From assembly GCA_963719855.1 (NCBI GenBank), contig CAVRDK010000005.1, positions 1-64,000 on the forward strand: a DNA stretch of 64,000 bases, read 5' to 3'. Under the pieces are notes generated by a model. The model did no database searches. It was not told the DNA's origin and was given only the letters and a program-made list of their open reading frames with translations. Each line of letters starts with the position of its first letter. Position 1 is the first letter of the stretch. Positions 24,977-33,384 of the stretch are shown one piece after another. A program made the position numbers and the translations under genes. This DNA comes from CAIQPV01 sp963719855 (GTDB taxonomy: Bacteria; Pseudomonadota; Gammaproteobacteria; Burkholderiales; Gallionellaceae).

Positions 24977-25498
24977 ATGGCTAAGTCACAAGGAAAATCG
25001 CAGCAACCTGAAGATCGTGGGGATGGTCTCATCGAAAAGATGATTTCGATCAATCGCGTGACCAAGGTTGTGAAGGGTGGCCGTATCATGGGTTTTGCTG
25101 CGCTGACCGTGGTTGGCGATGGCGATGGCCGCATCGGCATGGGCAAGGGTAAATCAAAGGAAGTGCCGGTAGCCGTGCAGAAGGCGATGGACGAATCGCG
25201 CCGCAAGATGGTCAAGATCAGCCTGAAGAATGGCACTCTCCATCATGCAGTAATCGGACGTCATGGCGCAGCCAAGGTTTTCATGCAGCCAGCATCGGAA
25301 GGTACCGGGATTATCGCCGGTGGTGCAATGCGTGCGGTGTTCGAAGCAGTGGGCGTGCACAATATTTTGGCCAAGTGCATCGGTTCGAGCAATCCCTATA
25401 ACGTGGTGCGTGCGACTTTGAATGGCCTGCAGGCGCTCAACTCTCCATCTGAGATTGCCGCCAAGCGCGGCAAGACCATAGAAGAAATTCAGGGGTAA
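24977..25498 (+). CDS. rpsE: 30S ribosomal protein S5
   Basis: S5 acts at the mRNA entry site and in decoding accuracy. Two ATGs overlap (24974, 24977). The second is better spaced from TTGGGG and gives 173 residues. The double-stranded-RNA-like S5 domain has VTKVVKGGRIMGFAALTVVG, and the spectinomycin loop appears wild type (VVKGGRIM). Confidence 0.96.
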   Translation: MAKSQGKSQQPEDRGDGLIEKMISINRVTKVVKGGRIMGFAALTVVGDGDGRIGMGKGKSKEVPVAVQKAMDESRRKMVKISLKNGTLHHAVIGRHGAAKVFMQPASEGTGIIAGGAMRAVFEAVGVHNILAKCIGSSNPYNVVRATLNGLQALNSPSEIAAKRGKTIEEIQG

Positions 25499-25500
25499 TC

Positions 25501-25689
25501 ATGGCACTTGCTAAGAAATTATTAAAGGTCACGCAGGTAAAAAGCGTGATTGGAACCAAGGAATCGCACCGTGCGTGTGTGCGTGGCCTGGGCCTGCGTC
25601 GCCTCAACCACACCGTTGAAGTAGAAGATACTCCGGCTGTGCGCGGCATGATTAACAAAGTGTATTACCTGGTTAAATGCGAGGCTTAA
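25501..25689 (+). CDS. rpmD: 50S ribosomal protein L30
   Basis: L30 is a small 23S rRNA-binding protein. The 62-residue product (E. coli 59) has the core KVTQVKSVIGTKESHRACVR and LGLRRLNHTVEVEDTPAVRG. It lies between rpsE and rplO with almost no spacing. Confidence 0.96.
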   Translation: MALAKKLLKVTQVKSVIGTKESHRACVRGLGLRRLNHTVEVEDTPAVRGMINKVYYLVKCEA

Positions 25690-26124
25690 ATGCAACTAAA
25701 TAAAATCAAACCCGCAGAAGGTTCCACTCATTCCAAGCGTCGCGTTGGGCGTGGTATCGGTTGTGGTCTAGGCAAGACTTGCGGTCGCGGACATAAGGGG
25801 CAGAAGTCTCGTTCCGGCGGCTTTCATAAAGTCGGCTTTGAGGGTGGGCAGATGCCTCTGCAACGCCGCTTGCCGAAGCGTGGCTTTGTTTCGCTGACGC
25901 GTAACGACACTGCTCAGGTACGTTTATCCGACCTGCAAAAAATGCCGGTTGATACCATCGATTTGTTGGCACTCAAGCAAGCAGGTGTGGTCCCCGCTAT
26001 TGCGCTGACTGCCAAGGTGATTTTGTGCGGCGAGCTGACACGTGCAGTCAAGCTGCAAGGTTTGACGTTCACTAAAGGCGCGCGCGCTGCGGTCGAAGCT
26101 GCCGGCGGCAGCATCGCGGAGTAA
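25690..26124 (+). CDS. rplO: 50S ribosomal protein L15
   Basis: L15 is a late 50S assembly protein. The 144-residue product has the glycine/arginine-rich N-terminal half (RRVGRGIGCGLGKTCGRGHK) and FEGGQMPLQRRLPKRGF. It begins immediately after the rpmD stop codon and ends nine bases before secY. Confidence 0.97.
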   Translation: MQLNKIKPAEGSTHSKRRVGRGIGCGLGKTCGRGHKGQKSRSGGFHKVGFEGGQMPLQRRLPKRGFVSLTRNDTAQVRLSDLQKMPVDTIDLLALKQAGVVPAIALTAKVILCGELTRAVKLQGLTFTKGARAAVEAAGGSIAE

Positions 26125-26132
26125 GGAACGCT

Positions 26133-27452
26133 TTGAACGCAGTAGCCAAGAATGGTGTAAGCAAGGGCAAGTATGGCGACCTCGGGAGCCGTCTGTGGTT
26201 CCTGTTGGGTGCATTGGTGGTATACCGCATCGGGGCGCATATCCCGGTGCCGGGAATTGATCCGGTGGTGTTGGCCGACTTGTTCAAGTCGCAGAAGAAC
26301 GGTATTTTGGGCATGTTCAACATGTTCTCCGGCGGCGCGTTGTCGCGCTTTACGATATTTGCGCTGGGGATCATGCCCTACATCTCCGCCTCTATCATTA
26401 TGCAGTTGGCTACGATTGCCGTGCCGCATCTGGAGCAGTTGAAGAAAGAAGGCCAGGCGGGGCAAAGGAAGATTACGCAGTACACGCGTTATGGCACATT
26501 GGTGCTGGCGCTGTTTCAGGCGTTGGGTATTTCTGCGGCATTGCAGTCGCAGGCAGGTTTGGTGCCGCATCCGGGCGCGATGTTCCAGATGACCACAGTA
26601 ATCACTTTGGTAACCGGCACGCTGTTTTTAATGTGGCTGGGTGAGCAGATCACCGAGCGCGGTTTGGGAAATGGTATCTCGCTTATTATTTTCGCGGGTA
26701 TTGCTGCTGGTTTGCCGCGCGCGATCGGCAGTACGCTGGAAATGGCACGTACCGGTGCGTTTTCCATACCTTTGGTATTGTTTCTTGTAATCGGGGTGGT
26801 GGCGATTACCGCGCTGGTTGTGTTTGTCGAGCGCGGACAGCGCAAGATACTGGTGAACTATGCCAAGCGCCAGGTAGGTAACAAGGTATATGGCGGGCAG
26901 AGTTCGCACTTGCCGTTGAAGCTGAATATGGCTGGAGTTATCCCTCCAATTTTTGCCTCCAGCATCATCCTGTTTCCGGCGACGCTGGCGGGATGGTTTG
27001 GCAGCGGTTCCGGCATGACTTGGTTGAAGGACATCAGCGACAAGCTGTCTCCCGGCCAGCCGATTTATGTTTTGTTATACGCGTCAGCAATTATTTTCTT
27101 CTGTTTCTTCTACACGGCGCTGGTGTTCAGCCCGAAAGATACGGCAGATAACTTGAAGAAAAGCGGTGCTTTCCTGCCCGGTATACGACCCGGTGAGCAG
27201 ACCGCGCGGTATGTTGAAAAAATTATGTTGCGCCTGACTCTGGTCGGAGCTGTATATGTGACGCTGGTGTGTTTATTGCCGGAATTTCTGGTGGTGAAGT
27301 GGAACGTACCGTTTTATTTTGGTGGTACTTCGCTGCTGATTCTGGTGGTGGTAACGATGGATTTTATGGCGCAGGTACAGTCTTACATGATGTCGCACCA
27401 GTATGAAAACTTGTTGAAGAAGGCTAATTTCAAAGGCGGGTTAGCGCGCTGA
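26133..27452 (+). CDS. secY: Preprotein translocase subunit SecY
   Basis: SecY is the channel of the Sec translocon. The 439-residue product shows the usual ten membrane segments. Other visible features are the plug-proximal RIGAHIPVPGIDP, the SGGALSRFTIFALGIMPYIS region, and the cytoplasmic loop AKRQVGNKVYGGQSSHLPLK. Translation starts at TTG after AAGGA, a weak start that may limit output of this toxic-if-overproduced membrane protein (inference). The stop overlaps infA by one base. Confidence 0.98.
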   Translation: MNAVAKNGVSKGKYGDLGSRLWFLLGALVVYRIGAHIPVPGIDPVVLADLFKSQKNGILGMFNMFSGGALSRFTIFALGIMPYISASIIMQLATIAVPHLEQLKKEGQAGQRKITQYTRYGTLVLALFQALGISAALQSQAGLVPHPGAMFQMTTVITLVTGTLFLMWLGEQITERGLGNGISLIIFAGIAAGLPRAIGSTLEMARTGAFSIPLVLFLVIGVVAITALVVFVERGQRKILVNYAKRQVGNKVYGGQSSHLPLKLNMAGVIPPIFASSIILFPATLAGWFGSGSGMTWLKDISDKLSPGQPIYVLLYASAIIFFCFFYTALVFSPKDTADNLKKSGAFLPGIRPGEQTARYVEKIMLRLTLVGAVYVTLVCLLPEFLVVKWNVPFYFGGTSLLILVVVTMDFMAQVQSYMMSHQYENLLKKANFKGGLAR

Positions 27453-27670
27453 TGGCCAAAGAAGAAGCGATGCAAATGCAGGGGGAGATAGAGGAATCCC
27501 TCCCCAATGCGACCTTCCGCGTGAAGCTGGAAAACGGTCATGTCGTGCTGGGGCATATTTCAGGCAAGATGCGGATGCACTATATTCGTATCCTGCCAGG
27601 TGACAAGGTGACGGTTGAATTGACGCCGTATGATTTGACCAAAGGGCGCATCATATTCCGCGCCAAGTAG
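27452..27670 (+). CDS. infA: Translation initiation factor IF-1
   Basis: IF-1 blocks the A site during initiation. The 72-residue product is a single OB-fold (GEIEESLPNATFRVKLENGH ... ISGKMRMHYIRILPGD). It overlaps secY by one base. Placement between secY and rpmJ is common in betaproteobacteria and Gram-positives but not in E. coli. Confidence 0.97.
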   Translation: MAKEEAMQMQGEIEESLPNATFRVKLENGHVVLGHISGKMRMHYIRILPGDKVTVELTPYDLTKGRIIFRAK

Positions 27671-27688
27671 TAAATTGAGGAGAAGCAA

Positions 27689-27805
27689 ATGAAAGTTCAA
27701 GCATCGGTAAAAAAAGTTTGCCGCAACTGCAAGATAGTTCGGCGCAACAGAGTGGTACGCGTGATTTGCAGTAGTGATCCGCGCCACAAGCAACGTCAGG
27801 GCTGA
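27689..27805 (+). CDS. rpmJ: 50S ribosomal protein L36
   Basis: L36 is the smallest 50S protein. The 38-residue product begins MKVQASVKKVCRNCKIVRRN and ends DPRHKQRQG. The zinc ligands Cys11, Cys14, Cys27 and His33 are all present, so this is the zinc-binding form. AGGAG lies just upstream of ATG. It sits between infA and rpsM, as in the standard spc-alpha junction. Confidence 0.96.
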   Translation: MKVQASVKKVCRNCKIVRRNRVVRVICSSDPRHKQRQG

Positions 27806-27894
27806 TTAAATCAAATTGCAGTTGGATGGTATAATATCCAACTATTTTGAATGCCGATTTTTTAAATGCCGTTTTTAAATGATAGGGTAGCTGC
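27806..27894 (+). promoter_or_regulatory. Possible promoter and leader upstream of rpsM
   Basis: A perfect TATAAT (27830-27835) sits in the loop of an inverted repeat GTTGGAT / ATCCAAC (27821-27827, 27836-27842). TTAAAT 18 bases upstream is a weak -35 candidate. The following leader has a tandem repeat AATGCCGATTTTTTA / AATGCCGTTTTTA (27850-27877). In E. coli the equivalent leader is the S4 repressor site; no S4 pseudoknot was identified here. Confidence 0.5.
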
Positions 27895-28260
27895 ATGGCT
27901 CGTATTGCCGGGGTAAATATTCCCAACCACCAACACGCTGTGATCGCACTGACTGCGATCTATGGCATAGGACGCACCCGCTCGCAAAAGATTTGCGCTG
28001 CTGTCGGGGTTAACACATCCACCAAGATGAAGGATCTCACCGACGCAGAGTTGGATAAACTGCGCGATGAGGTCGCCAAGTTCACCGTGGAAGGCGATCT
28101 ACGCCGCGAAATTTCCATGAACATCAAGCGATTGATGGACTTGGGTTGTTATCGCGGTGTGCGTCACCGTCGTGGTTTGCCGGTGCGCGGCCAACGTACT
28201 CGCACCAATGCGCGCACCCGCAAGGGGCCGCGCAAGTCTGTTGCCGGCGCCAAGAAATAA
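27895..28260 (+). CDS. rpsM: 30S ribosomal protein S13
   Basis: S13 forms bridges between the 30S head and the 50S subunit. The 121-residue product has the helix-two-turn-helix motif (TAIYGIGRTRSQKICAAVGV) and the conserved tail RRGLPVRGQRTRTNARTRKG. It is the first gene of the alpha segment. Confidence 0.97.
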   Translation: MARIAGVNIPNHQHAVIALTAIYGIGRTRSQKICAAVGVNTSTKMKDLTDAELDKLRDEVAKFTVEGDLRREISMNIKRLMDLGCYRGVRHRRGLPVRGQRTRTNARTRKGPRKSVAGAKK

Positions 28261-28310
28261 CCGTGCTAAAAATACTAGTGCCAAAAGCAATTTAATAGAG
28301 GATTCGAGAC

Positions 28311-28700
28311 ATGGCCAAGACCAGCACGCGAGTGCGCAAGAAAGTTAAAAAGAACGTAGCTGAGGGTATCGCCCATGTGCATGCTTCTTTTAACAATACT
28401 ATCGTGACGATCACAGACCGCCAAGGTAATGCCTTGGCTTGGTCTACCAGCGGCGGCAACGGCTTCAAAGGCTCGCGCAAGAGCACGCCGTTCGCAGCCC
28501 AGATTGCTGCGGAGACGGCTGGTAAGGCAGCGGTGGAATGCGGCGTGAAGAACCTCGAAGTGCGCATCAAGGGTCCCGGCCCAGGCCGTGAATCAGCAGT
28601 GCGTGCTTTGAATGCTGCAGGTTTTAAAATCACCAGCATTTCCGACATTACGCCGGTGCCGCATAATGGTTGCCGCCCGCCGAAAAAGCGTCGTATCTAA
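28311..28700 (+). CDS. rpsK: 30S ribosomal protein S11
   Basis: S11 lies on the 30S platform beside the mRNA exit. The 129-residue product equals the E. coli length. It has GIAHVHASFNNTIVTITDRQ and the C-terminal DITPVPHNGCRPPKKRRI, in which the NG step can isomerise to isoaspartate in E. coli. Confidence 0.98.
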   Translation: MAKTSTRVRKKVKKNVAEGIAHVHASFNNTIVTITDRQGNALAWSTSGGNGFKGSRKSTPFAAQIAAETAGKAAVECGVKNLEVRIKGPGPGRESAVRALNAAGFKITSISDITPVPHNGCRPPKKRRI

Positions 28701-28716
28701 TTTTTAGGAGTTAGCC

Positions 28717-29346
28717 TTGGCTAGAAATCTTGATCCAAAGTGCCGTCAGTGCCGCCGTGAAGGCGAGAAGCTGTTTCTGAAAGGCGAAAAGTGTTTTACC
28801 GACAAATGTGCAGTGGAGCGTCGCGCCTATCCGCCCGGCCAGCACGGACAAAAGAAAAACACCCGCATGTCCGACTACGGCGGCCAGCTGCGTGAAAAGC
28901 AAAAAGTACGTCGTATCTACGGCATGCTTGAGGGGCAGTTCCGCCTAACTTATCGTGCTGCTGAAGTTCAGCGCGGCATCACCGGCGAGAACTTGTTACA
29001 GACATTGGAATCGCGTCTGGATAATGTTTCCTACCGCATGGGTTTCGGTGCTTCGCGTTCCGAGGCGCGGCAGGTTGTGCGCCATAACGGCATTCTGGTG
29101 AATGGCAAGCGCGTCAATATTCCGTCGTTTCAGGTTCGTCCTGGCGATGTGGTCGAGATAGCCGAGAAGACCCGTGCCCACCTGCGCATCAAGGCTGCAG
29201 TGCAAGCCGCCGAACAGCGCGGTTTCCCGGAATGGCTCGAAGTCGATGCCAAGGCAATGAAAGGGACGTTCAAGGCCAAGCCGCAACGCTCTGAACTGCC
29301 TGCCACGATCAACGAGCACCTCATTGTTGAATTGTATTCCAAGTAA
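28717..29346 (+). CDS. rpsD: 30S ribosomal protein S4 (zinc-binding form)
   Basis: S4 nucleates 30S assembly and is the alpha-operon repressor in E. coli. Translation starts at TTG after TAGGAG. The 209-residue product carries Cys9, Cys12, Cys26 and Cys31 (CRQC ... CFTDKC), the four-cysteine zinc site known from Thermus S4; E. coli S4 lacks it. The S4 RNA-binding domain spans about residues 98-160 (SRLDNVSYRMGFGASRSEAR). A non-ATG start fits a regulated gene. Confidence 0.97.
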   Translation: MARNLDPKCRQCRREGEKLFLKGEKCFTDKCAVERRAYPPGQHGQKKNTRMSDYGGQLREKQKVRRIYGMLEGQFRLTYRAAEVQRGITGENLLQTLESRLDNVSYRMGFGASRSEARQVVRHNGILVNGKRVNIPSFQVRPGDVVEIAEKTRAHLRIKAAVQAAEQRGFPEWLEVDAKAMKGTFKAKPQRSELPATINEHLIVELYSK

Positions 29347-29363
29347 TCCACGCGGAGCCGGTT

Positions 29364-30335
29364 ATGCATAAGAATGATTTTCTGAAACCACGTATTATCG
29401 ATGTACAAAGAGTTTCCGCCACGCAAGCCAAAGTGGTGATGGAACCCTTCGAGCGCGGTTATGGACACACGCTGGGCAATGCCTTGCGTCGTATCCTGCT
29501 GTCCTCCATGCCGGGATACGCTCCTACCGAAGTCAAGATCGCAGGCGTGCTGCATGAGTATTCGTCCATCGACGGTGTGCAGGAAGACGTAGTGGAAATT
29601 CTGCTCAACCTGAAGGGATTGGTGCTTAGACTGCACAATTCCAGCGAAGCCGTATTGACCCTGAAGAAGGAAGGCGCTGGCGTAGTTACCGCCGGTGACA
29701 TCGTTACGGGTGCTGATACCGAAGTCGTTAATCCCTCGCATGTTATTGCCCATCTGACCGCAGGCGGCAAGCTGGACATGGAAATCAAGGTTGAGCAAGG
29801 CCGTGGCTATGTCTCCGCCATCGCGCGCCAGACTCCCGGTGAAACTCGCGCAGTGGGCCACATCGCACTGGATGCCTCATTCAGCCCGGTGCACCGCGTT
29901 AGCTACGCTGTGGAAAGCGCGCGCGTGGAACAGCGCACCGACTTGGATAAGCTGATCATGGACATCGAAACCAATGGCGCCATCGATCCGGAAGAAGCCA
30001 TCCGTTATGCCGCACGCGTTCTGGTTGAACAGTTTGCCGTGTTTGCCGCACTGGAAGGTACGCCTGCTCCGGTAGAGAAGCCGCAAGCACCGAAGGTTGA
30101 CCCGATGCTGTTGCGCCCGGTGGACGATCTGGAGTTGACTCCGCGTTCCTCAAATTGTCTCAAGGCACAAAGCATCCATTACATCGGCGACCTGATTCAA
30201 TACACCGAAAATGACCTGTTGCGCACACCTAACCTGGGCCGCAAGTCGTTGAACGAAATCAAGCAGGTGCTAGCCGAACACGGCCTGTCGCTGGGCATGA
30301 AATTGGAAAACTGGCCTGCGCCGGTTGAGAAATAA
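29364..30335 (+). CDS. rpoA: RNA polymerase subunit alpha
   Basis: RpoA dimerises to start polymerase assembly and recognises UP elements and activators. In the 323-residue product the N-terminal domain (residues 1-235) has FERGYGHTLGNALRRILLSS. After a linker the C-terminal DNA-binding domain (about 245-310) has ELTPRSSNCLKAQSIHYIGD and TPNLGRKSLNEIKQVL. It lies between rpsD and rplQ as in nearly all proteobacteria. Confidence 0.99.
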   Translation: MHKNDFLKPRIIDVQRVSATQAKVVMEPFERGYGHTLGNALRRILLSSMPGYAPTEVKIAGVLHEYSSIDGVQEDVVEILLNLKGLVLRLHNSSEAVLTLKKEGAGVVTAGDIVTGADTEVVNPSHVIAHLTAGGKLDMEIKVEQGRGYVSAIARQTPGETRAVGHIALDASFSPVHRVSYAVESARVEQRTDLDKLIMDIETNGAIDPEEAIRYAARVLVEQFAVFAALEGTPAPVEKPQAPKVDPMLLRPVDDLELTPRSSNCLKAQSIHYIGDLIQYTENDLLRTPNLGRKSLNEIKQVLAEHGLSLGMKLENWPAPVEK

Positions 30336-30380
30336 GCCAGCGCTTCAGCGCCTATAGAATAGAAGCAAGAAAGGATAATC

Positions 30381-30773
30381 ATGCGTCACCGTTTAGGACT
30401 CAGAAAACTCAATCGCACCAGCAGCCATCGTTTGGCCATGTTGCGCAACATGACCGTTTCCCTGCTGCGTCATGAAGTCATCAAGACTACTCTGCCCAAG
30501 GCCAAGGAACTGCGCCGCGTGGCAGAGCCGATCCTGACGCTGGGCAAGAACCCAAGTCTGGCTAATCGCCGCTTGGCGTTTGCCCGCCTGCGTGACCGCG
30601 AAATGGTAGTCAAGTTGTTCGACGAACTTGGCCCGCGTTATGCAGCCCGCAATGGCGGTTATTCGCGCATTCTCAAGTTCGGTTTTCGCAAGGGCGACAA
30701 TGCGCCGATGGCGCTGGTTGAACTGATGGATCGTCCGGCTGAAGCGCTGCCTGTCGAAGTAGCTGACGAGTAA
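30381..30773 (+). CDS. rplQ: 50S ribosomal protein L17
   Basis: L17 lies near the tunnel exit. The 130-residue product begins MRHRLGLRKLNRTSSHRLAM and has the acidic tail (EALPVEVADE). It is the last gene of the ribosomal cluster; the terminator begins 21 bases after its stop codon. Confidence 0.97.
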   Translation: MRHRLGLRKLNRTSSHRLAMLRNMTVSLLRHEVIKTTLPKAKELRRVAEPILTLGKNPSLANRRLAFARLRDREMVVKLFDELGPRYAARNGGYSRILKFGFRKGDNAPMALVELMDRPAEALPVEVADE

Positions 30774-30794
30774 GCGAGATTCTGTGCAAAAACA

Positions 30795-30818
30795 AAAAGC
30801 CGGGGAAACCCGGCTTTT
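30795..30818 (+). terminator. Rho-independent terminator of the alpha operon
   Basis: A perfect 10-bp stem AAAAGCCGGG / CCCGGCTTTT closes a GAAA tetraloop and is followed by GTATTTT. The A and T tracts make it usable from both strands, so it may also stop transcripts arriving from the left-pointing trmB side. Confidence 0.92.
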
Positions 30819-30917
30819 GTATTTTAGAAACGCCAATAATCTAATCCGATCATGGTGAGCCTGATATAACTACTAGCCAATCCACTAGCTCCAATTCCCA
30901 TTTAAAATAGCATTAGT

Positions 30918-30975
30918 TGTGGGAGCGGCTTCAGCCGCGATGTATTTGAGTTTCGCGGCTGAAGCCGCTCCCACA
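30918..30975. repeat. REP-type palindrome (GTGGGAGCGGCTTCAGCC)
   Basis: Two perfect 23-base arms, starting TGTGGGAGCGGCTTCAG and its reverse complement, are separated by 12 bases. An identical arm sequence builds the element at 43413-43490. The rest of the 312-base gap between rplQ and trmB contains the terminator and no recognisable gene. Confidence 0.85.
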
Positions 30976-31085
30976 TCCAGTGGAGCTATTGTCGTTTTTA
31001 ACGGGAATTGGAATAAGCCAGCAAACAACGGTGGCAAGTGGCTGGTTATAGTCATTCTACTAAGTTGTCAAAAAGTGCCAGCCAA

Positions 31086-31760
31086 TTATTTCCTGCGAAA
31101 CACCAAATCCCACACCCCATGCCCCAGCCTTAACCCGCGTTGCTCGAACTTGGTGAGCGGGCGGTAGGCAGGGCGCGGCGCATAATCTGCCGCCGTGTTT
31201 TGCAGCAGCGGCTCGGCGCTCAATACCGCCAGCACTTGTTCGGCATAATCCTGCCAGTCGGTGGCGACGTGGATATAGCCGCCGGGCTTGAGCTTCTGCA
31301 CTAGCTGTGCAACAAACGGCGCTTGAATCAGGCGACGCTTGTTGTGACGGGTTTTGTGCCAAGGGTCGGGGAAAAAAATGTGTACGCCGTCGAGCACGTT
31401 GCTGATCAGCATGTCGCGTAGCACTTCCACCGCATCGTGCTGGATGATGCGGATATTGACTAGCTGTTTTTCCTCAATCTGCTTGAGCAGGCCGCCCACG
31501 CCGGGTGTGTGCACTTCAAGTGTGAGGTAATCGTTTTCAGGATGTGCGAGAGCAATGGCTGCCGTGCTTTCGCCCATGCCGAAACCAATTTCCAGTATCT
31601 TCGGGGCGCTCCTGCCGAAGGCGGCATCCAGATCGAGCGGCTGCGCGGCATAGGGGATGCCGTATTGCGGCATCAGTGTGTTGTAACAACGCTGCTGCGC
31701 ATTCGAGACGCGGCCTTGACGCAGCACGAAGCTGCGGATGTGCGTGGAGCGTTGCTGCAT
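31086..31760 (-). CDS. trmB: tRNA (guanine-N7)-methyltransferase TrmB
   Basis: TrmB makes m7G46 in the variable loop of tRNAs using S-adenosylmethionine. The ATG overlapping the thiG stop codon gives 224 residues starting MQQRSTHIRSFVLRQGR. A much longer frame reaching into thiG is an artefact. The SAM motif is ILEIGFGMGEST. The family-specific FFPDPWHKTRHNKRRL holds the catalytic Asp, and the C-terminal TKFEQRGLRLGHGVWDL binds substrate. It is co-transcribed with thiS-thiG. Confidence 0.95.
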   Translation of the reverse strand: MQQRSTHIRSFVLRQGRVSNAQQRCYNTLMPQYGIPYAAQPLDLDAAFGRSAPKILEIGFGMGESTAAIALAHPENDYLTLEVHTPGVGGLLKQIEEKQLVNIRIIQHDAVEVLRDMLISNVLDGVHIFFPDPWHKTRHNKRRLIQAPFVAQLVQKLKPGGYIHVATDWQDYAEQVLAVLSAEPLLQNTAADYAPRPAYRPLTKFEQRGLRLGHGVWDLVFRRK

Positions 31761-32551
31761 CAAGGTTTGCCGATCAACCCGCTGGTCGGTGAACTCGGCG
31801 TGGCGCTGTACAATTTCTTCGGCATGCGCCCGGCCAGAAATGCTTCGCGCCCTGCTTCCACCGCCTTCTTCATGGCCTGCGCCATCAACACCGGATTCTG
31901 CGCGGCAGCGATGGCGGTATTCATCAGCACGCCGTGGCAGCCGAGTTCCATGGCAATGGCCGCATCCGAAGCGGTGCCCACGCCTGCGTCCACGATCACC
32001 GGAACTTGCACGCGATCCATGATGAGTTGCAAATTCCACGGATTGAGAATACCCATGCCGGAACCGATCAGCGAGGCCAGCGGCATGATGGCGACGCAGC
32101 CGATATCTTCCAGTTGCTTCGCGATGATGGGATCGTCCGAGGTATACACCATCACCTGAAAGCCTTCAGCCACCAGCGTCTTCGCGGCGGCGAGGGTCTC
32201 CACTACGTTGGGATAAAGCGATTGCGGATCGCCCAGCACTTCCAGCTTGACCAGGCTATGCCCGTCCAGCAGCTCGCGCGCCAGACGCAGGGTGCGCACC
32301 GCATCGTCCGCGCTGTAACAGCCCGCCGTGTTGGGCAACAGGGTGTATTTCGATGGCGGCAGGATTTCCAGCAGACTGGGTTCGTTCGGATTTTGCCCGA
32401 TATTGCTGCGGCGGATCGCAATGGTGATGATCTCCGCACCGCTGGCCTCGATGGCCGCTTTGGTTTCCGCAAAATCCTTGTACTTGCCGGTGCCGACCAG
32501 CAGGCGCGAGTTATAGTTTTTGCCTGCGATGAGCAGGGTGTCGTTTTTCAT
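31760..32551 (-). CDS. thiG: Thiazole synthase ThiG
   Basis: ThiG condenses 1-deoxy-xylulose 5-phosphate, dehydroglycine (or iminoglycine) and ThiS thiocarboxylate into the thiazole of thiamine. ATG 32551 (MKNDTLLIAGKNYNSRLLVG) gives 263 residues; an upstream start at 32590 is less conserved. The Schiff-base lysine is in LVKLEVLGD (about residue 102). The phosphate-binding end includes DAGVGTASDAAIAMELG and MNTAIA. It lies 13 bases after thiS. Confidence 0.96.
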   Translation of the reverse strand: MKNDTLLIAGKNYNSRLLVGTGKYKDFAETKAAIEASGAEIITIAIRRSNIGQNPNEPSLLEILPPSKYTLLPNTAGCYSADDAVRTLRLARELLDGHSLVKLEVLGDPQSLYPNVVETLAAAKTLVAEGFQVMVYTSDDPIIAKQLEDIGCVAIMPLASLIGSGMGILNPWNLQLIMDRVQVPVIVDAGVGTASDAAIAMELGCHGVLMNTAIAAAQNPVLMAQAMKKAVEAGREAFLAGRMPKKLYSATPSSPTSGLIGKP

Positions 32552-32564
32552 GGATGTGTTCCGT

Positions 32565-32774
32565 TTATCCGCCGCCGACCGCGACAACAATTTCCAGCTT
32601 GTCGCCGTCAGACAGCATTAGTTGGGTGAATTGGCTGCGCGGCACGATCTCGCAGTTGCGTTCCAGCGCAATGTGCTTGCCGCCCAATTGCATTTGTTCG
32701 AGCAGTGCGGCGATGCTGATAGGAAGGTCGAAATGGCGCGCTTCGCCGTTGATTGAGACTGAAATCACTTTCAA
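32565..32774 (-). CDS. thiS: Sulfur carrier protein ThiS
   Basis: ThiS is a ubiquitin-fold carrier whose C-terminal Gly-Gly is adenylated and thiocarboxylated to supply sulfur for thiazole. The 69-residue product ends VAVGGG, with the needed diglycine. It precedes thiG directly. The adenylating enzyme (ThiF/MoeB type) is not in this window. Confidence 0.93.
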   Translation of the reverse strand: MKVISVSINGEARHFDLPISIAALLEQMQLGGKHIALERNCEIVPRSQFTQLMLSDGDKLEIVVAVGGG

Positions 32775-32853
32775 ATTCTTGCTGAGTTAAGGTAACGTCC
32801 ATTTTACACGATGCGGGCGTCGTATAAGGTGCACGTAAGGTGCACGGGAACCA

Positions 32854-33219
32854 TCATTGTTTAGATATCCTGTAATGCGCCGAATAGTCGCGTTCCGTTC
32901 CCCAATAATGGTGTACCAAATTGCCATGCACCATTTCAATGGACTCATGGTCAGTTACCCCAGGGCACTTCCAGTTATCCTGGTTAAAATACTGACAACG
33001 GTCGTAATTTCGGATGCTACTACTGACCTTACCACCCATCGGCTTAAAATCTTCGAGCATCGTCAGCTTTTGAGTTGATGGGTCAAGATGGATCAGAACC
33101 GTAAATACGCCGACTGGCTGTTCATTCTGCGGCCACGAATATACTTTTTCAACCCAGTTGCAACCGGATAGTAGCGACAGAGCGCATATGACGCTGATAA
33201 TGAGTTTTAGATGTTTCAT
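32854..33219 (-). CDS. Putative lipoprotein of unknown function
   Basis: The family is not recognised. ATG 33219 gives 121 residues with a lipoprotein signal: basic start MKHLK, hydrophobic core, and lipobox LLSGC (Cys19 or so). An in-frame TTG four codons upstream is less likely. The mature part has two further cysteines (DRCQYF, WKCPGV) that could form a disulfide, and an aromatic-rich end. It is more AT-rich than thiGS and sits at the edge of the accessory region. Confidence 0.6.
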   Translation of the reverse strand: MKHLKLIISVICALSLLSGCNWVEKVYSWPQNEQPVGVFTVLIHLDPSTQKLTMLEDFKPMGGKVSSSIRNYDRCQYFNQDNWKCPGVTDHESIEMVHGNLVHHYWGTERDYSAHYRISKQ

Positions 33220-33384
33220 CTTATACAACAATAATTTGTTTGCAGCACGTAGCCAAAATCACTGCATTTTGTGAGTGAATTTAACGGCTACAGGCTTCTG
33301 TATGAACGTTCAGACCAAAAAAGAAGTTAAATTCATGCGTGACAAAAAAGGCAAAATGCCATTAATATATTTTTGCTGTTTGTT

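Noticed and set aside
31761..32039. Upstream extension of trmB to a 317-codon frame
   Set aside because: It lies within thiG in another frame and is not conserved in TrmB. The ATG at 31760 overlapping the thiG stop gives the normal length.
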